Of a DNA stretch of 14,044 nt, positions 6,899 to 13,924 are shown one piece after another (position 1 is the stretch's first letter; every line of letters begins with the position of its first letter). The stretch is from contig CAYMKW010000080.1 in assembly GCA_964391365.1 (NCBI GenBank), positions 1-14,044 of the forward strand, read 5' to 3'. The DNA comes from SXMI01 sp964391365. Its GTDB lineage: Bacteria; Actinomycetota; Acidimicrobiia; Acidimicrobiales; Microtrichaceae. The position numbers were made by a program, and so were the translations under genes. Below the pieces are notes generated by a model, which saw only the letters and a program-made list of their open reading frames with translations, did no database searches and had not been told where the DNA came from.

Positions 6899-7591
6899 GT
6901 GTCCTCCCTCACCGGTCTCGTGACCCCGATGCTGGCCGCCCTCGGCATCCTGGACCCCGAGCAGCTCATCTCCCGCGGTGGCTACCTGCTCATCTTCGCC
7001 ATCGTGTTCGCCGAGTCGGGACTGCTGATCGGCTTCTTCCTGCCCGGGGACTCGCTCCTGTTCACCGCCGGCATGTTCGCCGGGGGTGCGTTCGCCTCGA
7101 AGCTGCCCGACGTGCAGTTCAACATCTGGATCCTCGTCATCGGGATCTTCATCGCCGCGGTGGTCGGGGACCAGGTGGGCTACCAGTTCGGCCACCGGGT
7201 CGGCCCGGCGATCTTCCGCCGCCCGAACTCCCGCCTGTTCAAGCACGAGAACGTCGAGAAGGCCCAGGCGTTCTTCGACAAGCACGGGCCCAAGGCGATC
7301 GTCCTGGCCCGGTTCGTGCCGATCGTGCGCACCTTCTGTCCGATCGTGGCGGGTGTCGGGCGGATGGACCGCGCCACGTTCACCCGGTACAACCTGGTCG
7401 GCGGCCTGGTCTGGGGCGTCGGGGTGACCCTCCTCGGCTACTTCCTGGGCGGGTTCGACGTCGTCAAGGACAACTTCGAGGTCGCCATCCTGCTGGTGGT
7501 TGCCGTCTCGGCGCTGCCGATCGTCGTCGAGGTCGTCCGGGCCCGACGCCACCGGACGGCGGACGGCGTGGGCTCCGGCCCGCAGGTTTGA
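6899..7591 (+). CDS. DedA / VTT-domain family membrane protein
   Basis: Encodes 230 residues, typical of the family. The DedA/SNARE-associated (VTT) core shows Glu39 in VFAESGLLIGFFLPGDS, a GDQVGYQFGHRVG stretch (90-102), then the signature ARFVPIVRTFCPIVAG (137-152) with its conserved Arg and Pro. Membrane or re-entrant segments lie at about 27-49, 53-65, 75-90, 165-184 and 192-212. Known DedA proteins affect membrane lipid homeostasis, and several recycle undecaprenyl phosphate across the membrane. The substrate here cannot be read from sequence. GTG 6899 gives a normal N-terminus and sits at leaderless spacing from TACCAT. The TGA stop overlaps TTGACC, a possible -35 for hppA. Confidence 0.93.
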   Translation: MSSLTGLVTPMLAALGILDPEQLISRGGYLLIFAIVFAESGLLIGFFLPGDSLLFTAGMFAGGAFASKLPDVQFNIWILVIGIFIAAVVGDQVGYQFGHRVGPAIFRRPNSRLFKHENVEKAQAFFDKHGPKAIVLARFVPIVRTFCPIVAGVGRMDRATFTRYNLVGGLVWGVGVTLLGYFLGGFDVVKDNFEVAILLVVAVSALPIVVEVVRARRHRTADGVGSGPQV

Positions 7592-7617
7592 CCCCGCGGC
7601 CCGTTCGAGACTGAACT
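7588..7617 (+). promoter_or_regulatory. hppA: Possible -35/-10 promoter for hppA
   Basis: TTGACC (7588-7593) and a weak TGAACT (7612-7617) are separated by 18 nt. The -35 overlaps the stop of the DedA gene. Transcription starting near 7624 would give a leader of roughly 70 nt before the ATG at 7696. The -10 matches the consensus poorly, so support is limited. Confidence 0.3.
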
Positions 7618-7620
7618 ACC

Positions 7621-7680
7621 CCCGCACACCCGTGGGCGCAACCTGTCGCGCCCCCACCCGGTGGATCCGGGTGCGTCGAG
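7621..7680 (+). promoter_or_regulatory. Structured hppA leader with two adjacent hairpins
   Basis: Two perfect stems lie back to back. GGGCGC (7634-7639) pairs with GCGCCC (7648-7653) around an 8-nt loop. CACCCGG (7655-7661) pairs with CCGGGTG (7667-7673) around a 5-nt loop. A second copy of CACCCG at 7627-7632 could pair with the same right arm, so alternative folds are possible. I recognise no known riboswitch class. Confidence 0.4.
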
Positions 7681-7685
7681 ATGTC

Positions 7686-7690
7686 GAGGA
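7686..7690 (+). promoter_or_regulatory. Ribosome-binding site GAGGA deciding the hppA start
   Basis: GAGGA lies 5 nt before the ATG at 7696. The earlier in-frame ATG at 7681 has no comparable motif and comes right after the second hairpin, so 7696 is the preferred start. This is the only clear Shine-Dalgarno at a gene start in the window. Confidence 0.55.
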
Positions 7691-7695
7691 ATGAG

Positions 7696-10053
7696 ATGCC
7701 GCAGATGTTCGCCGCCGAGGGCGGCTACCAGATCTTCCAGCTGGGCGGTCAGGAGTGGTTCTGGCTGTGCTTCTCCGCAGCCGTTGCGGTCCTGGCGCTG
7801 ATCATCGGCTACGTGATGATGCAGTCGGTGCTGTCGAAGGACGCCGGCACCGAGAAGATGGGCGAGATCGCGGGCGCCGTCCAGGAGGGCGCGATGGCGT
7901 ACATCAAGCGCCAGTTCCGCACCATCCTGATCATCGTCGTTCCGCTGGCCGTCGTCGTGTTCGTGACCTCGACCGAGGTGCTCAACCCGATCAACCAGGA
8001 CGGCCTGGACCGGTTCCAGTCGGGTCTGTTCCGCACCCTGGCCTTCCTGGCCGGCGCCCTGTTCAGCGGCTTCATCGGCTTCCTCGGCATGTGGCTCGCC
8101 ACCCGTGCCAACGTTCGGACCGCCGCCGCGGCCAAGGCCGGCAGCATGGACGCCGCCCTCCAGGTGGCCTTCAGGGCCGGTGGCACCATCGGTCTCTTCA
8201 CCGCCGGTCTGGGACTGCTCGGCGCCACGGTGATCGTGATGGTCTTCCAGAACACCGCCTCGGCCATCCTGGTCGGCTTCGGCTTCGGTGGTTCGCTCCT
8301 GGCACTGTTCCTCCGGGTCGGAGGCGGCATCTTCACCAAGGCCGCCGACGTCGGTGCCGACCTGGTCGGCAAGGTCGAGGCGGGCATCCCCGAGGACGAC
8401 CCCCGGAACCCGGCGACGATCGCCGACAACGTGGGCGACAACGTCGGCGACTGCGCCGGCATGGCCTCGGACCTGTTCGAGTCCTTCGGTGTCGTGCTGG
8501 TCGCCAACATCATCCTGGGCGTCACGGCGTTCCGTGCGATCGGCGTGGAGGGCGACGAGGCGGCCAAGGGGCTCATCTTCCCGCTCGCCATGATGGGTGT
8601 CGGCCTGCTCGCCTCGATCGTGGCGATCTACTCGGTCCGGGCCCGTGCGGGCGAGACCGATGCACTGAAGCCGATCAACCGGGGCCTGAACCTGGCGTCG
8701 ATCATCGCGCTCGTCGGTGCGGCCATCGTCGCGTTCGTCTACGTGGGCAACCCGGCCGACGCGGAGGTGTCCAGCGTCGGGCTGCGGATGTTCGCAGCCA
8801 TCGTCGTGGGTGTCGTCCTGGGCCAGGTGGCCAGCCGGATCACCCAGTACTTCACGTCGAGCCAGTTCAAGCCGGTGCAGGACATCGCCGAGTCCGGTCG
8901 GACCGGACCGGCGACGGTGGTGCTCTCCGGCATCTCGTCGGGCCTCGAGTCCGCTGTGTGGGCCGTCGTGGCGATCGCCGTGGCGATCCTCATCGGCCTC
9001 GTGCTCGGCGGCGGCAACCTGCTGTTCGCGTTCTACCTGGTCGCCCTGACCGGGATCGGCATGCTGTCGACCACCGGGATCGTCGTGGCCGAGGACACCT
9101 TCGGCCCGATCGCCGACAACGCCCAGGGCATCGCGGAGATGTCCGACGAGCTCGAGGGCGAGGCCGAGAAGATCCTGGACGGCCTCGACACCGTGGGCAA
9201 CACCACCAAGGCCGTGACGAAGGGGTTCGCCATCGGCTCGGCGGTCATTGCCGCCGTGGCCCTGTTCGCCTCGTTCCGCGAGACCATCGCCTCGACCCGC
9301 CAGACGCGGGTCGGTGCGGCGCTCAGCGAGATCGACGTCGAGGGCGCCTTCAACTCGGTGGCGATCAACATCTCGGACCCGCGGACCTTCGCCGGGGCGC
9401 TCATCGGCGGCACGGTCGTGTTCCTCTTCTCGTCGCTGGCCATCCTGGCCGTGGGCCGCACCGCCGGCACGGTCGTCCAGGAGGTCCGACGGCAGTTCCG
9501 GGAGAAGCCGGGGATCATGGACTACACCGAGAAGCCCGACTACGGCCCCGTCATCGACATCTGCACGGGTGCGGCCCTGCGGGAGCTGACCACGCCGGCG
9601 GTCCTGGCAGTGCTCATGCCGATCGTCGTCGGCTTCGGTCTGGGCAAGTACGCCCTGGGCGGGTTCCTCGCAGCCACGATCATCGTGGGCGCGCTGATGG
9701 CGAACTTCCTGTCGAACGCGGGCGGCGCCTGGGACAACGGCAAGAAGTACATCGAGGAGGGCAACCTGGGCGGGAAGGGCTCCGAGGTCCACAAGGCCGT
9801 GGTCATCGGTGACACCGTCGGCGACCCGTTCAAGGACACCGCCGGTCCGGCCATCAACCCGCTCATCAAGGTGATGAACCTGGTCGCCCTGCTGGTGCTG
9901 CCGGCGATCATCTCGCTCGAGGGGGACCGGGTGGTCCGCTACGGCATCGCCGGTGTGGCCGGGCTGATCGTGCTCGCCGCCGTGATCTACTCCAAGCAGC
10001 AGTCGACCTCGTTCGGTGACGACGAGGCGGCGGCCGCGACCGCCGACGCCTGA
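7696..10053 (+). CDS. hppA: Membrane proton-translocating pyrophosphatase, K+-independent type
   Basis: Encodes 785 residues from ATG 7696 (790 if ATG 7681 is used). It hydrolyses pyrophosphate in the cytoplasm and pumps cations across about 16 transmembrane helices. All hallmark motifs are present: DVGADLVGK (218-226), DNVGDNVGDCAGMASDLFES (244-263), GNTTKAVTKG with Lys505 and Thr508, and DTVGDPFKDTAGPAINPLIK (706-725). In this family the Lys and Thr in GNTTKAVT mark K+-independent H+ pumps, while Ala at both positions marks K+-dependent enzymes. H+ rather than Na+ pumping is therefore expected. The reading frame is intact. A CHAD gene starts 52 nt downstream, which suggests a shared link to pyrophosphate and polyphosphate. 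It has its own leader and a GAGGA ribosome site, unlike its neighbours. Confidence 0.97.
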   Translation: MPQMFAAEGGYQIFQLGGQEWFWLCFSAAVAVLALIIGYVMMQSVLSKDAGTEKMGEIAGAVQEGAMAYIKRQFRTILIIVVPLAVVVFVTSTEVLNPINQDGLDRFQSGLFRTLAFLAGALFSGFIGFLGMWLATRANVRTAAAAKAGSMDAALQVAFRAGGTIGLFTAGLGLLGATVIVMVFQNTASAILVGFGFGGSLLALFLRVGGGIFTKAADVGADLVGKVEAGIPEDDPRNPATIADNVGDNVGDCAGMASDLFESFGVVLVANIILGVTAFRAIGVEGDEAAKGLIFPLAMMGVGLLASIVAIYSVRARAGETDALKPINRGLNLASIIALVGAAIVAFVYVGNPADAEVSSVGLRMFAAIVVGVVLGQVASRITQYFTSSQFKPVQDIAESGRTGPATVVLSGISSGLESAVWAVVAIAVAILIGLVLGGGNLLFAFYLVALTGIGMLSTTGIVVAEDTFGPIADNAQGIAEMSDELEGEAEKILDGLDTVGNTTKAVTKGFAIGSAVIAAVALFASFRETIASTRQTRVGAALSEIDVEGAFNSVAINISDPRTFAGALIGGTVVFLFSSLAILAVGRTAGTVVQEVRRQFREKPGIMDYTEKPDYGPVIDICTGAALRELTTPAVLAVLMPIVVGFGLGKYALGGFLAATIIVGALMANFLSNAGGAWDNGKKYIEEGNLGGKGSEVHKAVVIGDTVGDPFKDTAGPAINPLIKVMNLVALLVLPAIISLEGDRVVRYGIAGVAGLIVLAAVIYSKQQSTSFGDDEAAAATADA

Positions 10054-10093
10054 GCGGAGGAACCGGACCGCCGCCCCGGACCCGCCGGTCTGT

Positions 10094-10099
10094 GAGACT
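10094..10099 (+). promoter_or_regulatory. Weak -10-like GAGACT before the CHAD gene
   Basis: GAGACT (NANNNT, lacking the first T) ends 6 nt before GTG 10106. The spacing matches the stronger leaderless boxes in this window and there is no Shine-Dalgarno just before the start. Read-through from hppA, 52 nt upstream, is also possible. Confidence 0.3.
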
Positions 10100-10105
10100 G
10101 GGCGG

Positions 10106-11098
10106 GTGGAACCGTCGGGCACCGGAGATCGGGTTGAGGACACCGCCGAGGCGGTCCCCGGGGCGGACGGCGCGGTGGTGCTCGACGTCGCCGACCGGAT
10201 CCAGCCCGCCGGACGGGTGTTCGCACTCGTGCTGTCCGGCCTCCGGGCGGAGTGCCTCGCCCACAGCGACGGCGTCCTGGCCGACGAGGACCCCGAGGAG
10301 CTCCACTCGTTCCGGGTTGCGATCCGGCGGACCCGTTCGCTGCTGCGGGCGGCGGTCGACGTGCTGCCCGAGGCGGACCGCCGGGCACTGCGGGACGAGC
10401 TGCGCTGGCTCGCCGACCTGACCTCGCCGGTGCGCGACCTCGACGTGCTGGTGGCGGACCTGCCGGGCATGGCTCGGCGACTGCAGCCCGAGCTGCGGGA
10501 TGGAATGGCACCGCTGGCGGCCTCGTTCGACGCCGAACGCTCGCTCGCCGTCGAACGGCTCGCCGGCGCGATCCGTTCGGAACGCTTCGACGCACTCCAG
10601 CGGACCTGGCACCGATGCGGTCGCGTCTACCTCGTCGGCGCCGACGTTCCGGCAGCGGCGTTGCACCCGGCCGGCCTGGTGGCCGACGCGATGGTGCGCC
10701 GATCCGAGACCCGGATGCGTCGGGCGGGCCGCCGGGCGCTGCGCAGCGGCGAGCTCGCGGACTGGCACGACCTGCGCAAGTCGCTCAAGCAGTTCCGCTA
10801 CGTCCTCGCCGAGGTCGCTCCGCTGTACCCCGCCGGCATGTTCCGTTCGGTCCGAAGGGAGTTGCCGGACCTCCAGGACCTCCTCGGTGGTCTGCAGGAC
10901 CACCACGTCCAGGCCGAGCTCCTCGTCCGGGTGGGGGCGTCGGCCGGTGGAGAGGCGGCGCTGGCGGCCGGCGTCCTGGCGAACCGGCTCCACCGGGACG
11001 TCCACCGGCTGCACCGTCGCTGCGCGGCGACGTGGCGGTCCTTCGACGAGTCGGCGCCCATGGTGCGGCTCCGCCGGGAGTTGGAGGCGGAGCCCTGA
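10106..11098 (+). CDS. CHAD domain protein (polyphosphate-binding family)
   Basis: Encodes 330 residues from GTG 10106. The longer frame to 10016 overlaps hppA and is not favoured. CHAD proteins are all-helical with conserved basic residues and His that form a polyphosphate-binding tunnel; several localise to polyphosphate granules. The signatures are clear: ELHSFRVAIRRTRSLLRA with His67, Arg70, Arg74 and Arg77; RDLDVLVADLP; WHDLRKSLKQFRYVL with His221, Arg224 and Lys225; and LQDLLGGLQDHHV. There is no signal peptide or membrane helix. The N-terminal 40 residues are acidic and show no fused CYTH domain, so this is a stand-alone CHAD protein. Its position after hppA links it to phosphoanhydride metabolism by context only. 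Confidence 0.92.
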   Translation: MEPSGTGDRVEDTAEAVPGADGAVVLDVADRIQPAGRVFALVLSGLRAECLAHSDGVLADEDPEELHSFRVAIRRTRSLLRAAVDVLPEADRRALRDELRWLADLTSPVRDLDVLVADLPGMARRLQPELRDGMAPLAASFDAERSLAVERLAGAIRSERFDALQRTWHRCGRVYLVGADVPAAALHPAGLVADAMVRRSETRMRRAGRRALRSGELADWHDLRKSLKQFRYVLAEVAPLYPAGMFRSVRRELPDLQDLLGGLQDHHVQAELLVRVGASAGGEAALAAGVLANRLHRDVHRLHRRCAATWRSFDESAPMVRLRRELEAEP

Positions 11099-11100
11099 CC

Positions 11101-11116
11101 CGGGCCCCACGGCCCG
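11101..11116 (+). terminator. Small GC hairpin just after the CHAD gene
   Basis: CGGGCC (11101-11106) pairs with GGCCCG (11111-11116) around the 4-nt loop CCAC, starting 2 nt after the TGA. There is no U-tract, so it is at best a weak or Rho-assisted terminator. Confidence 0.35.
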
Positions 11117-11127
11117 TTCCCCGACGT

Positions 11128-11139
11128 CACGGGCCCGTG
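11128..11139. repeat. Perfect 12-bp palindrome CACGGGCCCGTG
   Basis: This self-complementary site ends 1 nt before the GAGGCT -10-like box of the DUF2786 gene, where a repressor could block RNA polymerase. It may be an operator or chance in GC-rich DNA. No second copy was noticed in the window. Confidence 0.35.
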
Positions 11140-11140
11140 C

Positions 11141-11146
11141 GAGGCT
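11141..11146 (+). promoter_or_regulatory. Weak -10-like GAGGCT before the DUF2786 gene
   Basis: GAGGCT (NANNNT) ends 7 nt before GTG 11154. There is no Shine-Dalgarno. The spacing matches the leaderless boxes at 1715 and 3846, but the first base is not T. Confidence 0.3.
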
Positions 11147-11153
11147 GTGCGAC

Positions 11154-11891
11154 GTGGAGCACGCAGCCGATGACCACCGGCTCGCCCTGGTGCGGGCCCT
11201 GCTCGCCAAGGCCGAGGCGAGCGACTATCCGGAGGAGGCCGAGGCGTTCACCGCCAAGGCCTCGGAGCTCATCGCCCGCTACGCCATCGACGACGCGCTG
11301 CTGTGGGCGGACGACACCTCCTCGAGCACACCCGAGGAGCTCCGGCTCGTCGTGCTGGCGCCCTACCTGCCCCAGAAGGCCGTGCTCGTCAGCGCCGTGG
11401 CCAGGGCGCAGGGATGCCGGGCGGTGCGACTGCCCGCGCGACCGGGCGAGCGGCGCGAGGTCATCTCCGTCATCGGCTTCCCGAGCGACCTCCGCTGGGT
11501 CGAGACCATGGTCACCAGCCTGCTCGTGCAGCTGACCACCGCCATGCTCGAGCAGTCACCGCAGGGGGTGTCGTCGTCCACGTCGGCCGGATGGCGCCGC
11601 AGCTTCATCGTCGGGTTCGCCGACACCGTCGCAGAGCGGCTCCATCAGGACCGGGCCGAACGCGCCAGGACGGTGGAGGCCGAGCCGGCACGTGGCTCCG
11701 CATCGCTCGTGCTGGTCGAGCGCGAGCAGCACGTCGCCGGGGAGTTCCGGCGACGGTTCCCGCACGTGCGTTCGTCCTGGGCCTCGTCGGGGTCCTCGAG
11801 CTCCGGAGCTGCGGCCGGCCGCCGTGCGGGGCGAGAGGCCTCGCTCGCCCGAGGGTCGGTCGGCGGCGTGCGGGCGATCGGGCCGGGCTGA
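11154..11891 (+). CDS. DUF2786 domain protein
   Basis: Encodes 245 residues from GTG 11154. Residues about 7-45 (LALVRALLAKAEASDYPEEAEAF and ELIARYAID nearby) match the short helical DUF2786 domain, whose function is unknown. The middle (about 60-170) is a mixed region with SVIGFPSDLRWVETMVTSLLVQL and a conserved-looking GWRRSFIVGFADTVAERL. The C-terminus (about 205-245) is Ser/Gly/Arg-rich and probably disordered. There is no signal peptide, no membrane helix and no obvious active site. It ends 5 nt before the TIGR04338 gene, so the two are almost certainly cotranscribed. Confidence 0.85.
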   Translation: MEHAADDHRLALVRALLAKAEASDYPEEAEAFTAKASELIARYAIDDALLWADDTSSSTPEELRLVVLAPYLPQKAVLVSAVARAQGCRAVRLPARPGERREVISVIGFPSDLRWVETMVTSLLVQLTTAMLEQSPQGVSSSTSAGWRRSFIVGFADTVAERLHQDRAERARTVEAEPARGSASLVLVEREQHVAGEFRRRFPHVRSSWASSGSSSSGAAAGRRAGREASLARGSVGGVRAIGPG

Positions 11892-11896
11892 GCACG

Positions 11897-12373
11897 GTGC
11901 CCGGTGCGGTCGACCCGGACGGTCTGGTCGTGCAGGCCGCCGAGGACGAGGCCCTCCCCGACGGCGGCCGTCGCTTCGCCCGCTTCACCGAGGTCGAGGA
12001 CTACGTCGAGCAGGTGGTGGGCGACCCCTGGTGGAGCCAGACGTTCCCGTGGGCGCCGGTGGATGTCGAGGTTCGGCGTCGTTCCCGGTCCGCCACCTTC
12101 TCCGCCGCCCACGTGAGCATCTCCGGTGAGGCGGTCCTGTTCGTCCGGGACGGGTCCTGGGACGCGGTCACGGTGCTCCACGAGCTCGCCCACGTCGCAG
12201 CACGCTCGGGCCTGGGCGCCGGCCGCTCCCACGGAGCCGAGTTCACCGATGCGCTACAGGAGCTCTGGCGGCGGCACCTGGGTGTTCATGCCTGGGCCGC
12301 GCTCGTTCAGGCCCTCCCGGAACGCAACCCGGCCCGCCACCGGGACCGTCGCCGATCGGGGACCAGCCGGTAG
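11897..12373 (+). CDS. TIGR04338 family zinc-dependent metallohydrolase
   Basis: Encodes 158 residues from GTG 11897. The zincin motif HELAH (95-99) supplies His95, Glu96 and His99, and His112 in SHGAEF is the probable third ligand. The family pattern is also visible in VVQAAEDEAL near the start, then FARFTEVEDYVEQVVGDPWW and VEVRRRSRSATFS. The substrate is unknown and there is no signal peptide, so it is probably cytoplasmic. It has no promoter box or Shine-Dalgarno of its own and starts 5 nt after the DUF2786 stop, which implies translational or transcriptional coupling. The Arg-rich tail (HRDRRRSGTSR) overlaps the end of the convergent cyclase gene. The stop is TAG, the only one in the window. 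Confidence 0.9.
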   Translation: MPGAVDPDGLVVQAAEDEALPDGGRRFARFTEVEDYVEQVVGDPWWSQTFPWAPVDVEVRRRSRSATFSAAHVSISGEAVLFVRDGSWDAVTVLHELAHVAARSGLGAGRSHGAEFTDALQELWRRHLGVHAWAALVQALPERNPARHRDRRRSGTSR

Positions 12374-13902
12374 GACGCGGCTCGCTCCCGACGGCCCTTG
12401 ATCGCCAGGCGACCGGCGAACTCCCAGGGGTCGTCGGGGACGGGCACCTCCGACACCGTCGCCTCCGAGGCGAGCACACCGCTGCGCTCCTCCTTGGCGG
12501 CGTCGCAGAGGCGGGCCGCCAGGTTCACCACGTCGCCGATCACGGTGTACTCGAAGCGCTCCGGGGTGCCGACGAACCCGGCGACGACCTCGCCCGTCGC
12601 CACGCCCACGCCCGCCCGCAGCTCGACCGCCGAGCGGTCCAGTTCGCGGGGCATCGCAGCTGCAGCACGGAGCGCCCGCAGTGCGTGGTCGGGCTGGTCC
12701 TGGGGGGCACCGAACAGGCACAGCGCGGCGTCGCCCTCGAACTTGTTGATCCAGCCGCCTTCGCGGTTGACCACGGCGACCACGATCCTGAAGAAGCGGT
12801 TCAACATGGCCACGACGTCGGCCGGGTCCTGCTGTTCGGCGAACCGGGTGTAGCCCTGCAGGTCGACGAAGAGCACCGTGACCTCCCGTCGTTCGCCGAG
12901 CCGTGTCGGTTCGCCACCCTCCAGCGCCAGATCGGCCAGACCGGCCATGCCGACCTGGCGCTCGAACAGCTCACGGAGCGTCTCCCGCTCCCGGATGCCG
13001 GCCGCCAGGTCGTTGACGCCCTCGGCGAGCCGCCCGAGCTCACCCAGATCGTCGATCGGGATGCGGACGTCGCTGTCGCCCTGCTCGATCCGGCTCAGCC
13101 CCTCACGGATCCGGTTGATCGGTCGTGACACCGACACGATCGCGACCGTCATCACGAGACCTCCGGCCAGCGCCCCGATCAGTGCGATCCAGGCCAGGCG
13201 GTTGGCATCCAGCGGTTCGGGCGAGATCAGCGGGCTCAGGCCGATCGCCACCAGTGGCACGGCGCTGCCGAGCATCCAGGCGAGCATCAGGCGGGGGAAG
13301 ATCTCGCGACGGTCCGAAGGGAGGTCGGCGTGCGCCAACGCCTGGGCGTACAGGGGCCGGAAGTGCCCCTCGAGCAGCTGGTAGAGCAGGGTGCAGGTGA
13401 CCACGCCCGCCAGGGCGATGCCCACCGAGATGCGCTGGACGTCGCGGTTGACGAATCCGAACAGGACGGCCGCCCCGAGCCACGAGACCAGGGCGCTGAG
13501 CGTCTCGAAGGTCGGCAGGCTGAACAGCAGGCGTCGCTGCCGGTCGGTCGGCGGGGTGCCGTTGCGGACCCACACCACGGCCCGGCGCAGGACGAGCGCG
13601 TTCAGCGGGAGACCCAGCACCAGCATCACGACCAGGTAGACGCCGAACACCGACAGGTTCAGGTCGATGCTTCCCAGCTCGTCGGTCGCCGACTCGGGGA
13701 ACAGCAACGTGAAGTACAACAGGACGACGAGCACACCCAGGCCGTTGGCGGCGAGCTGCAGCAGGGCGACGCCCCGCACCGTCGTCCGGGCCCGCACCAG
13801 GTTGGGACCGGAGGTCTGGCGCTGGCGGAACCGGCGGAGGAGGTGACCCGGTCGACGTTCGGCCCGGTGCGGTCCGCCCGTCAGCTCCCGCGACCGCTCC
13901 AC
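12307..13902 (-). CDS. Class III adenylate cyclase with six-helix membrane domain and HAMP
   Basis: Encodes 531 residues from GTG 13902 and should make cAMP from ATP. Six hydrophobic segments (about 44-68, 82-107, 135-151, 156-177, 203-226, 236-258) lead into a HAMP domain (about 257-310) and a class III cyclase domain (about 338-520). Metal-binding aspartates are Asp347 (FVDLQGYT) and Asp391 (KFEGDAALCLFG). Lys387 is the purine-contact Lys, Thr453 (YTVIGD) takes the adenine-selecting position, and Asn460 and Arg464 (NLAARL) stabilise the transition state. Thr at 453 marks class IIIb. The plan matches mycobacterial Rv3645/Rv1318c-type cyclases. All catalytic residues are present, so it should be active as a homodimer. 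A leaderless -10 precedes the start. The last 67 bp overlap the convergent TIGR04338 gene. Confidence 0.95.
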   Translation of the reverse strand: MERSRELTGGPHRAERRPGHLLRRFRQRQTSGPNLVRARTTVRGVALLQLAANGLGVLVVLLYFTLLFPESATDELGSIDLNLSVFGVYLVVMLVLGLPLNALVLRRAVVWVRNGTPPTDRQRRLLFSLPTFETLSALVSWLGAAVLFGFVNRDVQRISVGIALAGVVTCTLLYQLLEGHFRPLYAQALAHADLPSDRREIFPRLMLAWMLGSAVPLVAIGLSPLISPEPLDANRLAWIALIGALAGGLVMTVAIVSVSRPINRIREGLSRIEQGDSDVRIPIDDLGELGRLAEGVNDLAAGIRERETLRELFERQVGMAGLADLALEGGEPTRLGERREVTVLFVDLQGYTRFAEQQDPADVVAMLNRFFRIVVAVVNREGGWINKFEGDAALCLFGAPQDQPDHALRALRAAAAMPRELDRSAVELRAGVGVATGEVVAGFVGTPERFEYTVIGDVVNLAARLCDAAKEERSGVLASEATVSEVPVPDDPWEFAGRLAIKGRRERAASYRLVPDRRRSRWRAGLRSGRA

Positions 13903-13908
13903 AGGTCG

Positions 13909-13914
13909 AGTGTA
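13909..13914 (-). promoter_or_regulatory. -10 box TACACT, leaderless start of the adenylate cyclase
   Basis: On the minus strand TACACT (TANNNT) ends 6 nt before GTG 13902, with no Shine-Dalgarno. It lies between the msrA stop and the cyclase start and indicates independent transcription of the cyclase. Confidence 0.5.
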
Positions 13915-13924
13915 GGTGGGTGCC

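Noticed and set aside
10056..10060. GGAGG just after the hppA stop as a ribosome-binding site
   Set aside because: No start codon lies at a suitable distance; the CHAD start GTG 10106 is about 45 nt away.
7438..10470. Minus-strand open frame of 1010 codons opposite hppA
   Set aside because: It mirrors the highly conserved hppA codons. The predicted protein is an unnatural Asp/His/Gln/Arg-rich string.
11897..11899. Separate promoter for the TIGR04338 gene
   Set aside because: No NANNNT box sits 6-7 nt before the GTG, and the gene starts 5 nt after the upstream stop, so cotranscription is simpler.
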